A stretch of DNA of 64,000 nt from Amycolatopsis bullii (GTDB lineage: Bacteria; Actinomycetota; Actinomycetes; Mycobacteriales; Pseudonocardiaceae), in NCBI RefSeq assembly GCF_014654205.1, contig NZ_BNAW01000022.1, forward strand, positions 62,001-126,000, read 5' to 3'. Below the pieces are notes generated by a model, which was not told the origin of the DNA, did not search any database, and worked only from the letters and a program-made list of their open reading frames with translations. Numbering within the stretch: the stretch's first letter is position 1; each line of letters begins with the position of its first letter. The position numbers were made by a program, and so were the translations under genes. Shown piece by piece: positions 32,932 through 42,063 of this stretch.

Positions 32932-33426
32932 ATGTCCCTCAACGCGGAGGCCTCCTTGAACGCACCGAACGCTACCGGTCGGATCGAAATCGACGCTGCT
33001 CCCGAGACCGTGTATGCGCTGGTCAGCGACCCCGGCAAACTGGCCGACCTCGCCGAGGAGTACGCCGGGCACCGGTGGGTCGGGGGCACCGATGGGCCCG
33101 TCGTCGGGGCGAAGTTCCGCGGGCGCAACCAGCGCGGCTTCCGGCGGTGGAGCACCCTCTCCACCATCACCGATGCCGACCCCGGGCGGCGGTTCGGCTT
33201 CGAGGTCACCTCGTTCGCCGGGTTGCCCGTCGCGCGGTGGCAGTACGACTTCGAGCCCGCCCCTGACGGGTGCGTCGTCGTCGAAAGCATGTGGGAACGG
33301 CGGCCGGGGTGGTTCAAGGTGGCGACGTCGACCGTCACCGGCGTCTGGGATCGGGAAGTCGCCAACATCGCCAACATCGCCGCCACCCTCGCCCGGCTGA
33401 AGCGGGCCGCCGAAGCTAGTCGATGA
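32932..33426 (+). CDS. SRPBCC family (polyketide cyclase/START-like) protein
   Basis: A 164-residue helix-grip protein. It shows ATGRIEIDAAPETVYALVSDPGKLADLAEE at the N-terminus, a strand region with RRWSTLSTITDADPGRRFGFEV, and the long C-terminal helix FKVATSTVTGVWDREVANI. This fold binds small hydrophobic ligands in a central cavity; the ligand is unknown. TACCCT just upstream of the ATG suggests a short or absent leader. Its last 11 bp overlap the convergent SMI1/KNR4-like gene. Confidence 0.85.
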   Translation: MSLNAEASLNAPNATGRIEIDAAPETVYALVSDPGKLADLAEEYAGHRWVGGTDGPVVGAKFRGRNQRGFRRWSTLSTITDADPGRRFGFEVTSFAGLPVARWQYDFEPAPDGCVVVESMWERRPGWFKVATSTVTGVWDREVANIANIAATLARLKRAAEASR

Positions 33427-33991
33427 AGCGGGACCAGAACGGTATGTACCTGGGGCCGTCCGGTGGGGCCGTGCTGATGCCGCCCGTCGCGAACTCGCGG
33501 TGCAGGTAATCCCGCAGGTCACTGCCGTAGACGATGATGTCCGTCTGGTACACCGACAGCACCGGATAGCCCACCGTTCCCGGGAGGCCGGGCAGGTACC
33601 GATGCCCGCACACGGGCACCAGCTGCGGCACGTCGGCCAGCCGGCGGCGGGCCTCGCGGACCGCGTCCTCCGGGCCGACCGGGCGGGTGCCCCAGTCCGC
33701 CAGCCAGAAACCGTTGTGCTCGACGTCGTACAGCACGCCGTCGACCGGCCATGCCAATCGTTTGCGCAGCTGCTCGGGGTTGCCGCAGCGCCAGTCGGGC
33801 CAGCGGTCGCCGATCGGGACGCCGGCGGACAGGAACGTGCGGTGGTCCGCGGCGAAGCGGAAGCCGAACCGGTGCTCGACGTCGTCGAGCTCGGCTTCGC
33901 TCAGCCCCGGACGCACGGGTTCCCGGAGGTTCTCCTGCAGGTGCCGCGCCTCCTCCGGAGTGAGGGCGCCGGCCGGCTGGACTGGGGTCAT
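33416..33991 (-). CDS. SMI1/KNR4-like protein
   Basis: A 191-residue protein. The LSEAELDDVEHRFGFRFAADHRTFLSAG segment is the opening helix-strand unit of the SMI1/KNR4 (SUKH) superfamily, and later LPVCGHRYLPG-like and YPVLSVYQTDIIVYG strands fit it. SUKH proteins often act as immunity proteins against contact-dependent or polymorphic toxins, but many actinobacterial singletons are uncharacterised. No toxin gene lies beside it. Monocistronic, with ATG at 33991. Confidence 0.7.
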   Translation of the reverse strand: MTPVQPAGALTPEEARHLQENLREPVRPGLSEAELDDVEHRFGFRFAADHRTFLSAGVPIGDRWPDWRCGNPEQLRKRLAWPVDGVLYDVEHNGFWLADWGTRPVGPEDAVREARRRLADVPQLVPVCGHRYLPGLPGTVGYPVLSVYQTDIIVYGSDLRDYLHREFATGGISTAPPDGPRYIPFWSRFID

Positions 33992-34117
33992 GACCCGAGC
34001 CTAAGCGGCGGCTCAACCGCGCGCCCGTCCTTTTTCGACCACCCACACGGGGTGAGTTTGTTCTCTCATCGGGCGGACCGCGGAACAGAGCGTGAGCGCG
34101 TGTAGTTCACTCATGCC

Positions 34118-35962
34118 GTGACTTCTCCACGACCGCAGAGCCGCGTGCGCGCCCCCGAGCTGCGCGGCGACGTCTGGCTGAACACCGGCGGCCGCCCGCT
34201 CACCCTCGCCGAGCTGCGCGGCCGCGTCGTGCTGCTGGACTTCTGGACCAGCGGCTGCATCAACTGCCTCCACGTGCTCGACGAGCTGCGGCCGCTGGAA
34301 GCCGAGTTCGCGGACGTGCTGGTCACCGTCGGTGTCCACTCGCCGAAGTTCCTGCACGAGGGCGAGCGCGCCTCGATCGAGGCCGCGGTCCGCCGCTACG
34401 ACGTGCCCCACCCGGTGGTCAACGACCCCGAGATGGAGCTGTGGTCGCAGTACGCGGTGCGCGCCTGGCCGACGCTGGTCGTCGTCGACCCCGAGGGGTA
34501 CGTCGTGCACGTCGCCGCGGGCGAAGGGCACGAAGAAGCGCTTCGCCGCGTCATCGCCGAGCTCGTGACCAAGCACGAAGCGAAGGGAACCCTGCGTCGC
34601 GGCGGCAGCCCGTACGTGCCGGTCGAGGAGCAGCCCGCCGAGCTGCGGTTCCCGAGCAAGGCCGTCGCCACCGCCGAGGGGCGCGTGCTGGTCGCCGACA
34701 CCGGGCACCACGCCATCGTCGAGTTCGCTTCGGACGGCGAGACCGTCATCCGCCGCTTCGGCAGCGGGGAGCGCGGGAGCCAGGACGGCCCGTTCGACAT
34801 CGCGACCTTCACCGAACCGTCGGGCATCGCGCTCCTGCCGTACGACATCGCCGAGCGCGTCGGTTACCACGCCGTCGTCGCCGACACGGCCGGGCACCGG
34901 CTGCGCGGCCTCGACTTGATCACCGGCGAGGTGACGACGGTCGCCGGCACCGGTGCGCAGTGGCGCAGCGGGCCGGACTCGGGCAAGGCCGCCGAGGTCG
35001 ACCTCACCAGCCCGTGGGACGTCGCCTGGTGGGGCCCGGCCGGCGGGGTCGTCGTCGCCATGGCGGGCAACCACACGCTGGGCGTGTTCGACCCGGTCGG
35101 CGGCACGATCCGCCGCTTCGCCGGGACGACCGTCGAAGGACTGCGCGACGGCGACGTCGGCGAAGCGTTCTTCGCGCAAACGTCCGGCCTGGCCGTGGAC
35201 GGCGACAAGCTGTGGCTCGTCGACGCCGAGACGTCGGCGCTGCGCTGGATCGAGCCCGACGGCGAGTCGTTCACCGTCCAGACCGCGATCGGCGTCGACC
35301 TGTTCTCCTTCGGCCACACCGACGGCCCGGCCGACCAGGCGCTGCTCCAGCACCCGCTCGGCCTCGCCGTGCTGCCCGGCGACAAGATCGCGATCGCCGA
35401 CACCTACAACGGCGCGGTCCGCCGCTTCGACGTCTTCACCCGCCAGGTGACCACGATCGCCACCGGGCTCGCCGAGCCGCAGGGCCTGCTGCTGCACGAC
35501 GGCGAGCTGCTGGCCGTCGAGTCCGCGGGCCACCGGATCGCCCCGGTCGCGGCGGCCGAGCCGACGGTGGTGACCGGCGACGCGCACGCGGTGCGCCGCC
35601 CGCCGACGGTGCTCGCCCCGGGCGAGATCGACTTTTCGGTGGTGTTCACGGCACCGCCGGGCGAGAAGCTGGACGACCGCTTCGGCCCGTCGACGCGGCT
35701 CGAGATCAGCGCGTCGCCGCCGTCGCTGCTGGCCGACGGCGGCGGGACGGGCACGGACCTGAACCGCAAGATCCGGCTGGCCCCGGGCGTCACCGAGGGC
35801 GTGCTGCAGGTCGTCGCGCAGGCCGCGAGCTGCGACGACGGTGGCGAGCACCCGGCGTGCCGGATCACCCGGCAGGACTGGGGCGTCCCGGTGCGGATTG
35901 AAGACGGCGGCGTGAGCGAGTTGAGCCTGGTCATGGCCGGGGAGCCGCGGACCGGCGGGTAA
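34118..35962 (+). CDS. Thioredoxin-like and NHL-repeat protein (NHLRC2-like)
   Basis: A 614-residue protein. Residues ~15-150 are thioredoxin-fold with redox motif WTSGCINC (CxxC) and the cis-Pro loop RAWPTLVVVDPEG. Residues ~170-490 are an NHL-type beta-propeller (VLVADTGHHAIVEF, VVADTAGHRLRGL, LWLVDAETSALRW, IAIADTYNGAVRRF). The last ~120 residues form a beta domain. The architecture is that of human NHLRC2 and bacterial homologues, whose exact role is unsettled. GTG start with no signal peptide, so it is cytoplasmic. A GroES-like gene starts within 11 bp. Confidence 0.9.
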   Translation: MTSPRPQSRVRAPELRGDVWLNTGGRPLTLAELRGRVVLLDFWTSGCINCLHVLDELRPLEAEFADVLVTVGVHSPKFLHEGERASIEAAVRRYDVPHPVVNDPEMELWSQYAVRAWPTLVVVDPEGYVVHVAAGEGHEEALRRVIAELVTKHEAKGTLRRGGSPYVPVEEQPAELRFPSKAVATAEGRVLVADTGHHAIVEFASDGETVIRRFGSGERGSQDGPFDIATFTEPSGIALLPYDIAERVGYHAVVADTAGHRLRGLDLITGEVTTVAGTGAQWRSGPDSGKAAEVDLTSPWDVAWWGPAGGVVVAMAGNHTLGVFDPVGGTIRRFAGTTVEGLRDGDVGEAFFAQTSGLAVDGDKLWLVDAETSALRWIEPDGESFTVQTAIGVDLFSFGHTDGPADQALLQHPLGLAVLPGDKIAIADTYNGAVRRFDVFTRQVTTIATGLAEPQGLLLHDGELLAVESAGHRIAPVAAAEPTVVTGDAHAVRRPPTVLAPGEIDFSVVFTAPPGEKLDDRFGPSTRLEISASPPSLLADGGGTGTDLNRKIRLAPGVTEGVLQVVAQAASCDDGGEHPACRITRQDWGVPVRIEDGGVSELSLVMAGEPRTGG

Positions 35963-35963
35963 C

Positions 35964-36296
35964 ATGCAGGCCGTGTCTGACGGGCCAAAACTCGAAATCC
36001 AGATGCTGCACGACCGGGTACTCGTGCGGCTGTCGCCGGAAGAAGGGGAACGCCGCAGCAGCGGCGGTATCGTGATCCCCGCAACGGCCCAGGTCGCGCG
36101 CCGGCTGGCCTGGGGTGATGTACTGGGCGTAGGCAACAGCGTGCGGAACGTCAAGACCGGCGACCGCGTGCTCTTCAACCCGGAGGACCAGCTCGAGGTC
36201 GAGATCCAGGGCGAGGGGCACCTGGTGATGCGCGAACGCGACATCCACGCGGTGGCGACCGAGCGCACCGAGCACGGGACGGGGCTCTACCTGTAG
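35964..36296 (+). CDS. GroES-family (Cpn10) protein, paralogue without adjacent groEL
   Basis: A 110-residue Cpn10 fold with MLHDRVLVRLSPEE, the mobile-loop region GERRSSGGIVIPATAQ, GDVLGVGNSVRNVKTGDRVLFNPED and a C-terminal HLVMRERDIHAV. The GIVIP loop that contacts GroEL is present. The start may be ATG 35964 or GTG 35973; TAACAT seven bases before the GTG fits a leaderless start. It lies immediately after the NHL-thioredoxin gene rather than before groEL, so it is probably a second, specialised GroES. Confidence 0.85.
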   Translation: MQAVSDGPKLEIQMLHDRVLVRLSPEEGERRSSGGIVIPATAQVARRLAWGDVLGVGNSVRNVKTGDRVLFNPEDQLEVEIQGEGHLVMRERDIHAVATERTEHGTGLYL

Positions 36297-36321
36297 GTCG
36301 GGTCCCGCGAAAGGCAGGCGC

Positions 36322-38517
36322 GTGGCAGACGAAGAGGGACGCGAGGGCGCCAAGTCGAGCGAGCTCGCCACCGAGGGGGCGCTCGTGGCGGCTGCCGACC
36401 CGGAAAAAGCTCCCGGGCGGCCCGCGACGGGAGAGGCCGCGCCGCCTGCCGAACTCGAGCGGCCCGAACCCGCCCAGCCACCCGCGGCGGCTGGCGGCAC
36501 GGTCACCGGGTCGCTTGCATTTGCCGATGGCGCCGCAGCCGGGCCACCCGCGGCGGCTGATGGCGGTGTGGCGCCACCAGCTGCCGAGCCGGTCGGGGCT
36601 GTGGTGCCCGAGTGGCCCACGGCGGCCGATTCACCGGCCGCTGCTGCCGAGTCGCCGCTGGCCTCGGAGGCGCCGACCGTCGCGGTCGCGGAGTGGCCCC
36701 CGGTGGTCCCGCCCCCGGCTGCCACCACCGATCTCTTCTCCGAAGACCTGCTCGGCGAGCTCCTCGAAAACCCCGCGCCGCCGCCTGCTCCGGAGACGCC
36801 CGCGCGAAAGCTGCGCAAGGGCGTTGCCCGCGCCATGATGGCCGTCGGGCTCGCTCTTGGCCTCTTCGTCATCCTCTACGCCGTCGATCTCGTCGTCAGC
36901 CTCGGGGACGTGCCGCGCGGGGTGACCGTTGCCGGTGTCGAGGTCGGGGGGCTCAGCCATGCCGAGGCCGAGGCCAAGCTGCGGAAGGAGCTCGAGCCGC
37001 GGCTGGTCCGGCCCGTGGCCGTCCACGGTGGGGACGTGCAGGCCGAACTCCTGCCCGCGCAGTCCGGGCTCGGGCTCGACTGGCCGAACACCCTCGGGCT
37101 CGCCGGGCACCAGCCGCTGAGTCCGATCACGCGGATCATGTCCTTCTTCTCCAGCCGCGAGGTCGGGGTGGCCACGCGCACCGACCAGAACCGCATCGCC
37201 GACGCCGTGCGGGAGCTCGCCGAGGGCAAGCTGAACCACCCCGCCACCGAAGGCTCGGTCGGGTTCACGCCCATCGACGGCAGCGACGGCGGTGTCACCG
37301 CCTTCCCGATCCTGCCGCGGCAGGGCCAGCAGCTGACCGACCTCGCCGGCGCCGTGCACACCGTCACCGACCACTGGCTCGACCCCGGCGGGGTCAAGCT
37401 GGCCATGGCCATCACGCCCGTGCGCGCGACCGCCGCCGGAGTGCAGGCCGCCTGCCGGCAGATCGTCGTGCCCGCTGTCGCGAAGCCGGTCGTCGTGCAC
37501 GGCGAAGGCAAGGACGTTCCGCTGAAGCCCGCCACGATCGCGGCTTCCTTCCAGTTCGCCGCGGTCGAAGGCGGGGCCCTCGAGGTCCGCATCGACCAGG
37601 GCAAGCTGCAGGCGGCCCTCAAGGACGGGCTCGCGAGCACCGAGACCGACGGCAAGGACGCGCAGATCGTCTTCACCGGTGACCAGCCGACGGTCGAGCC
37701 CTCCGAAGAGGCCCGCAAGGTGGACTGGGAGAAGACCTTCCTCCCCCTGATCGACGTGCTGAAGAAGACCGACGGGCGGGATCTCCCCGTCGTCTACAGC
37801 TCGTCGGCACCCAGCGTGACCACCGACGCCGCCAGCGCGCTCGGCATCAAGGAGGTCATCGGCGAGTTCACCACCGCCGGCCTGACCGGCCCGGCCGAGA
37901 CGAACAACCGGACGCTCGCCGCCCGCGTGTCCGGCGCGATCGTCAAGCCCGGCGAGACGTTCAGCCTCGGCGCCCGCTCCGGCCCGCGCACCGCGGACGC
38001 CGGGTACCTGCCCGCCCCGGTCGACGAGGACGGCACCGGCTCGGCCGTGGTCGGCGGCGGCGTCTCCCAGCTGGCGTCCACTTTGTACAACGCCGCCTAC
38101 CTGGCCGGCCTGGCCGACGCCGGCCACCTGGAGCACGACCACTACCTCGACCGCTACCCCGTGGGCCGCGACGCCAAGGCCGTCAACGCCGACGGCAGCC
38201 CCGTCGAGCTCAAGGTGACCAACGACGCCGCGACCGGCATCGCCATCCAGGCCACCGTCTCCGGCGGCTCGGTGACCGTCCGGATCTGGGGCACCCGGCA
38301 CTTCCGCGTCGAGAGCCAGACCGGCGCCCAGACCCCCGGCGACCCGCCCACGATCCAGTTCGGCTCCGGTGGGGCGGCCGCCTGCCAGCCTTCGATCGGT
38401 TCGTCCGGGTTCAGCGTCACCGACACGCGTGTGCTCTACGACCTCGCGAGCGGCACCGAGCTCCGGCGGACGTCGCACACGGCGACCTACGGTCCGCGCC
38501 CGACCGTTCTCTGTTGA
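36322..38517 (+). CDS. VanW family cell-envelope protein
   Basis: A 731-residue protein. A long acidic Ala/Pro-rich cytoplasmic N-terminus (~1-165) precedes one membrane helix (MMAVGLALGLFVILYAVDLVVSL). The extracytoplasmic part carries YoaR-like/putative peptidoglycan-binding repeats (VAGVEVGGLSHAEAEAKL) and a C-terminal VanW domain (FTTAGLTGPAETNNRTLAARVSGAIVKPGETFS in parts; VVGGGVSQLASTLYNAAYLAG). VanW is linked to glycopeptide-resistance clusters and spore or envelope proteins, with function unproved. GTG start. It ends 4 bp from the convergent LRR gene. Confidence 0.92.
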   Translation: MADEEGREGAKSSELATEGALVAAADPEKAPGRPATGEAAPPAELERPEPAQPPAAAGGTVTGSLAFADGAAAGPPAAADGGVAPPAAEPVGAVVPEWPTAADSPAAAAESPLASEAPTVAVAEWPPVVPPPAATTDLFSEDLLGELLENPAPPPAPETPARKLRKGVARAMMAVGLALGLFVILYAVDLVVSLGDVPRGVTVAGVEVGGLSHAEAEAKLRKELEPRLVRPVAVHGGDVQAELLPAQSGLGLDWPNTLGLAGHQPLSPITRIMSFFSSREVGVATRTDQNRIADAVRELAEGKLNHPATEGSVGFTPIDGSDGGVTAFPILPRQGQQLTDLAGAVHTVTDHWLDPGGVKLAMAITPVRATAAGVQAACRQIVVPAVAKPVVVHGEGKDVPLKPATIAASFQFAAVEGGALEVRIDQGKLQAALKDGLASTETDGKDAQIVFTGDQPTVEPSEEARKVDWEKTFLPLIDVLKKTDGRDLPVVYSSSAPSVTTDAASALGIKEVIGEFTTAGLTGPAETNNRTLAARVSGAIVKPGETFSLGARSGPRTADAGYLPAPVDEDGTGSAVVGGGVSQLASTLYNAAYLAGLADAGHLEHDHYLDRYPVGRDAKAVNADGSPVELKVTNDAATGIAIQATVSGGSVTVRIWGTRHFRVESQTGAQTPGDPPTIQFGSGGAAACQPSIGSSGFSVTDTRVLYDLASGTELRRTSHTATYGPRPTVLC

Positions 38518-38521
38518 GTTG

Positions 38522-39229
38522 TCAGCGAAGGACCATGCACCCCGCCTCCTCGAAGTCGCGCAGCCACGCCGGCTCCCGCAGCTGTTTGTTCCACCGCAGA
38601 TCCAGCTTGTCCAGTTTGGACAGCTGAGCCAACGACGCGGGCAGCTCGGTCAAGGAGTTCTCCCGCAGGTCCAGCTGACGCAGCTCACCCAGCAAGCCGA
38701 TCGACGACGGCAGCGAAGTGAGCCGGTTGCCCCGCAGGTGCAACTCCCGCAACGAACTCAGCGCGCCGATCGACTCGGGCAGCGTGGTCAGCTCGTTGCG
38801 GTACAACCGCAGTTCGCGCAGCGACGCGAACCCCGAGAGGTCCGACGGCAGCGACGTGAGCCGGTTGTCCGTGCACCCCAGGTACCGCAGCTTGCCCAGC
38901 CGGCACCAGGCCGCCGGGAACTTCGTCAGCCGGTTGTCGCTGACGTACAGGTACTCGGTGAGCCCGGCCAGCTCGCCCAGCTCGTCCGGCAACACGTCGA
39001 ACCGGTTGTGCGCCAGGTCGAGCGTGTGCAGCGACGTCAGCGCCGAGATCCCCGGCGGCAGCACGGAAATCCGGTTCGCCGCGAGGTTCAGCACGCGTAG
39101 CCCGGTCAGCGACCACAGCGACCCGGGCACCTCGGCGATCGCGTTCTTGTACAGATCGAGCCGGGTGACGTCGGAGGGGATCGAAGGCACCGACGTCAGC
39201 CCCCGATCGCTCAGGTCCAGTTCCGTCAT
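38522..39229 (-). CDS. Leucine-rich-repeat protein
   Basis: A 235-residue protein made almost entirely of ~23-residue leucine-rich repeats of the type LxxLxLxxNxLTxLPxxI (LRELRLYRNELTTLPESIG; LRELHLRGNRLTSLPSSIG; LRQLDLRENSLTELPASLA), about nine units, capped by LRDFEEAGCMVL. It resembles bacterial and plant-like small LRR proteins with protein-binding roles. No signal peptide, so cytoplasmic. Its ATG overlaps the stop of the XRE regulator gene (ATGA), so the two are co-translated, and an interaction between them is a reasonable inference. Confidence 0.9.
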   Translation of the reverse strand: MTELDLSDRGLTSVPSIPSDVTRLDLYKNAIAEVPGSLWSLTGLRVLNLAANRISVLPPGISALTSLHTLDLAHNRFDVLPDELGELAGLTEYLYVSDNRLTKFPAAWCRLGKLRYLGCTDNRLTSLPSDLSGFASLRELRLYRNELTTLPESIGALSSLRELHLRGNRLTSLPSSIGLLGELRQLDLRENSLTELPASLAQLSKLDKLDLRWNKQLREPAWLRDFEEAGCMVLR

Positions 39230-40068
39230 GACCCCTCCCGGCGAGTCAAGGGCAGCAGCGCCCACGTCGATGCGTCGTCCGGAGTGGACACCTGGATCCG
39301 CAGCCCCGGCGCCTCCGAGACGGCCAGCTCGGTCAGCCGGAGGCGCATCCGGCCGGCCCGCGGGTGCTGGAACTCCCGCAACCGCGGCCGCGGCTCGGCC
39401 ACCTCGTGCCGCGCCCACAACGCGGCGAACTCGGGGCTCAGCGCGGCCAGCCGCCGGATGTCCTCCTCCCAGGACGGATCACCGACGTGCCTGCCGTACT
39501 CGGCGCGCATCCGCGCCACCATGTGCGGGACCTCCTCGTCGTAGTTCAGCAGCATCCGCCGCGCGTTCGGCTCGGTCACGCAGCACCACAGCAGGTTCTT
39601 GTGCAGGCACGGCAGGCTGTGCCACTCCCAGAACAGCTCCGTCTGCGCCGCGTTCGACTCGAGGACGTCGAACCGGCCGTTGATCACCGTGGCGGGCAGC
39701 GGATCCAGCGCGCGCAGCACCTCGCGCACGGCGTCCGGCACCACCTCGACCGACGACGGCAGCCGCGACGGCGTCAGCTCCGCCAGCCGGTACAGGTGCT
39801 CCCGCTCGGGGTGGTCCATCCGCAGCGTGCGCGCCACGGCGTCGAGCACCTGCGCGCTCGCGTTGATCGGCCGCCCCTGCTCCAGCCACGTGTACCAGGT
39901 GACGCCGACGCCCGCGAGCAGCGCGACCTCCTCCCGCCGCAACCCGCTCGTGCGACGGCGCACGCCGGGCGGCAGCCCGACCTCCTCCGGGCCGATCCGC
40001 GCCCGGCACGCCTTGAGGAACTGGCCGAGTTCCTCCCGGTGGCTGGTGTGAACCTGCGTCGACGTCAT
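39226..40068 (-). CDS. XRE-family regulator with MmyB-like ligand domain
   Basis: About 280 residues. The N-terminal helix-turn-helix (LGQFLKACRARIGPEEVGLP; RRTSGLRREEVALLAGVGVTWYTWLEQGR in parts) is followed by the MmyB-type PAS-like domain (ATVINGRFDVLESNAAQTELF; LLNYDEEVPHMVARMRAEYG), which in related proteins binds fatty acids. This family is typically encoded divergently from a transporter or oxidoreductase it controls, here an MFS pump. Starts at 40068 or 40077 are both possible, as neither has a strong ribosome site. Co-translated with the LRR gene. Confidence 0.9.
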   Translation of the reverse strand: MTSTQVHTSHREELGQFLKACRARIGPEEVGLPPGVRRRTSGLRREEVALLAGVGVTWYTWLEQGRPINASAQVLDAVARTLRMDHPEREHLYRLAELTPSRLPSSVEVVPDAVREVLRALDPLPATVINGRFDVLESNAAQTELFWEWHSLPCLHKNLLWCCVTEPNARRMLLNYDEEVPHMVARMRAEYGRHVGDPSWEEDIRRLAALSPEFAALWARHEVAEPRPRLREFQHPRAGRMRLRLTELAVSEAPGLRIQVSTPDDASTWALLPLTRREGS

Positions 40069-40179
40069 GCGGACCATGGTGCCCGACGGGTACGACAATT
40101 TTCGGCGAAACAGGTGCTGCCAGTACCAGCATCGACAGGCTCTCTCCGCACCAAGCCAGAAAATCCCATGGTCAGAGGC

Positions 40180-41586
40180 ATGACTCTGACCACCTCAGCC
40201 CCGGCCGTCCCGGACCGGGCCACCCGGCGGCCGTGGTTCATGCTGGCCGTCCTGCTGCTCGGCCAGTTCATGGCGCTGCTCGACGTCACCGTCGTGAACG
40301 TCGCCATGACCGACATCCGCACCGACCTGCACGCCTCCGGCGCCGCGCTGCAGCTCATCGTCTCCGGCTACACCGTGGGCTACGCGATGCTGCTGATCAC
40401 CGGCGCCCGTCTCGGCGAGCTGTTCGGGCGGCGGCGGCTGTTCGTCACCGGTGTCGCCGCCTTCACCGTCTGCTCGCTGCTGTGCGGGTTCGCGCCGGAC
40501 CCCACCACGCTGATCGTCGCGCGGATCGCCCAGGGCGCCGGCGCGGCGTTGATGATGCCGCAGGTCATCAGCGTCATCCAGGCGCAGTTCAGCGGCCCCG
40601 CGCGGGCCAAGGCGCTCAGCGCGTACACCGCGGTCATCTCGGTCGCGTTCGTGGCAGGCCAGGTGCTCGGCGGGGTCCTCGTCGGCGCGGACCTCTTCGG
40701 GGCAGGCTGGCGGCCGATCTTCCTGGTGAACGTGCCGATCGGCGTGCTCGTGGCCGCGTTGGCCCTGCGGCTGGTACCTGGCGGCGCGGCGGGAGCGGGC
40801 CGCCGGCTCGACCTCGCCGGCCTCGCACTCGCCGTGCCCGCGGTCGTGCTCGTCGTGCTGCCGCTCGTCCTCGGGCACGAAACCGGCTGGCCGATGTGGA
40901 CGTTCGGCTCGCTCGCGGCGGGCGTACTGCTGGCCGTGCTGTTCGTGGTCCTGGAACGCCGGGTGCGCGACCCGCTGGTCGACCTCGGCGTCCTGAAGGT
41001 CCGCGGGGTCGCACCCGGACTGGCCGCGCTCGCCACCGGCATGGCGTCCTACGGCGGTTTCCTGTTCTGCGTGGCGTTGCACCTGCAGACGGGCCTCGGG
41101 GAGACGGCGCTGTCCGCGGGGCTCACCATGGTGCCCGGAGGCGTGGTTTTCGGCGTGTGCGGGTTCTTCTGGCACAAACTGCCCGCACGCGTCCACACGG
41201 CACTGACGCCGTGCGGCTACGCCGGGTCGGCGATCGCGTACGCCTTGCTGGCGTTGAGCTTGAAGGACGGCGGAAGGGGCGGCGCGCTGTTCTTCGCCGC
41301 GCTCATCCTGTTCGGCCTCTCCATGGGCCTGGCGTTCGGGTCCCTGATGGCGCACGCCCTCACCCACGTCCCGCTCGCCAGCGCGGCGGACGCCAGCGGG
41401 CTGCTCACGACGACGTTGCAGCTGAGCCAGGTCGTGGGGGTGGCGACGTTCGGCAGCCTCTTCCTGACGCTCGCCGGCGGTTCCTCGGCCCACGCCGTGA
41501 CGACGACGATGACCTGGGCCGCGGCGCTGCTGCTGGTGGGTGCCGGGTTCGGCGTCGCGCTCGCCCGCGCGTCGGCCCGGCGGTAG
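40180..41586 (+). CDS. MFS drug efflux transporter (DHA2 type)
   Basis: A 468-residue membrane protein with ~14 hydrophobic segments. Motif D1 of the 14-helix branch is visible as LLDVTVVNVAMTDI, with GARLGELFGRRRLF (motif A) and the motif C region AFVAGQVLGGVLVGA. It should expel a hydrophobic drug or metabolite in exchange for protons. ATG 40180 was chosen; an in-frame ATG at 40168 adds four residues. Divergent from the XRE regulator with a ~110-bp gap that holds TGCTG...CAGCA. A bidirectional terminator follows. Confidence 0.92.
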   Translation: MTLTTSAPAVPDRATRRPWFMLAVLLLGQFMALLDVTVVNVAMTDIRTDLHASGAALQLIVSGYTVGYAMLLITGARLGELFGRRRLFVTGVAAFTVCSLLCGFAPDPTTLIVARIAQGAGAALMMPQVISVIQAQFSGPARAKALSAYTAVISVAFVAGQVLGGVLVGADLFGAGWRPIFLVNVPIGVLVAALALRLVPGGAAGAGRRLDLAGLALAVPAVVLVVLPLVLGHETGWPMWTFGSLAAGVLLAVLFVVLERRVRDPLVDLGVLKVRGVAPGLAALATGMASYGGFLFCVALHLQTGLGETALSAGLTMVPGGVVFGVCGFFWHKLPARVHTALTPCGYAGSAIAYALLALSLKDGGRGGALFFAALILFGLSMGLAFGSLMAHALTHVPLASAADASGLLTTTLQLSQVVGVATFGSLFLTLAGGSSAHAVTTTMTWAAALLLVGAGFGVALARASARR

Positions 41587-41598
41587 CCCACGGAAAAG

Positions 41599-41632
41599 CC
41601 CGGCCGGTTCACCCGAAGGTGGACCGGCCGGG
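41599..41632. terminator. Bidirectional terminator between MFS and GlsB genes
   Basis: A 15-bp stem with one mismatch (CCCGGCCGGTtCACC against GGTGGACCGGCCGGG), loop CGAA. On the minus strand the stem is followed by CTTTT, so it should work well for the GlsB gene. Confidence 0.85.
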
Positions 41633-41649
41633 CCGCAGATCCGAAAGCG

Positions 41650-41925
41650 TTACCTGGTTACACCTCGGCGACCGTAGGCACCGGCGGCGATGCTGACACC
41701 GATCGCGGCCAGCACAACCTGGGTGAGGACCTCGAGCCAGTCGATGCCGTCCGTGTCGGCGTAGCCGAGACCACGCGCGATCGCCGTGCCGATGAAGGCG
41801 GCGATGATACCGATCACGATGGTCAGCCAGATGGGGATGTTCTGCTTGCCGGGAGCGAGCAGCCGGCCCAGAACGCCGATGATCAGCCCGACGACGATGG
41901 CGCTGATGATGCCGGCGACAGTCAT
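41650..41925 (-). CDS. GlsB/YeaQ/YmgE family small membrane protein
   Basis: A 91-residue protein with three hydrophobic helices (IISAIVVGLIIGVLGRLLAPG; IWLTIVIGIIAAFIGTAIA; VVLAAIGVSIAAGAYGRR) and the family's G-x-x-GRLL-x-PG motif. YmgE-type proteins are stress-associated ("transglycosylase-associated") membrane proteins of unclear mechanism. GAGGAG nine bases before the ATG is a strong ribosome site. It is a single-gene unit ending at its own terminator. Confidence 0.93.
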   Translation of the reverse strand: MTVAGIISAIVVGLIIGVLGRLLAPGKQNIPIWLTIVIGIIAAFIGTAIARGLGYADTDGIDWLEVLTQVVLAAIGVSIAAGAYGRRGVTR

Positions 41926-42010
41926 CACTTTCTCCTCTCGGTGATCGCGGATCCGGCCACTCGGTCCCGCGAACTCGCAGACGGAATTCCCCGGCTTTCC
42001 CGCGTCGAAA

Positions 42011-42052
42011 CGCCGAAGGGCCCCTTCCCGGGTCGGAAGGGGCCCTTCGGCG
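42011..42052 (-). terminator. Terminator of the fadE5-like gene
   Basis: A perfect 18-bp stem (arms 42011-42028 and 42035-42052) with a 6-base loop begins 12 bp after the acyl-CoA dehydrogenase stop. Confidence 0.85.
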
Positions 42053-42063
42053 GAACGCATTGA

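Noticed and set aside
34013..36268. A 751-residue minus-strand frame
   Set aside because: Antisense to the NHL-thioredoxin gene, rich in Arg/Gly/Asp with no domain.
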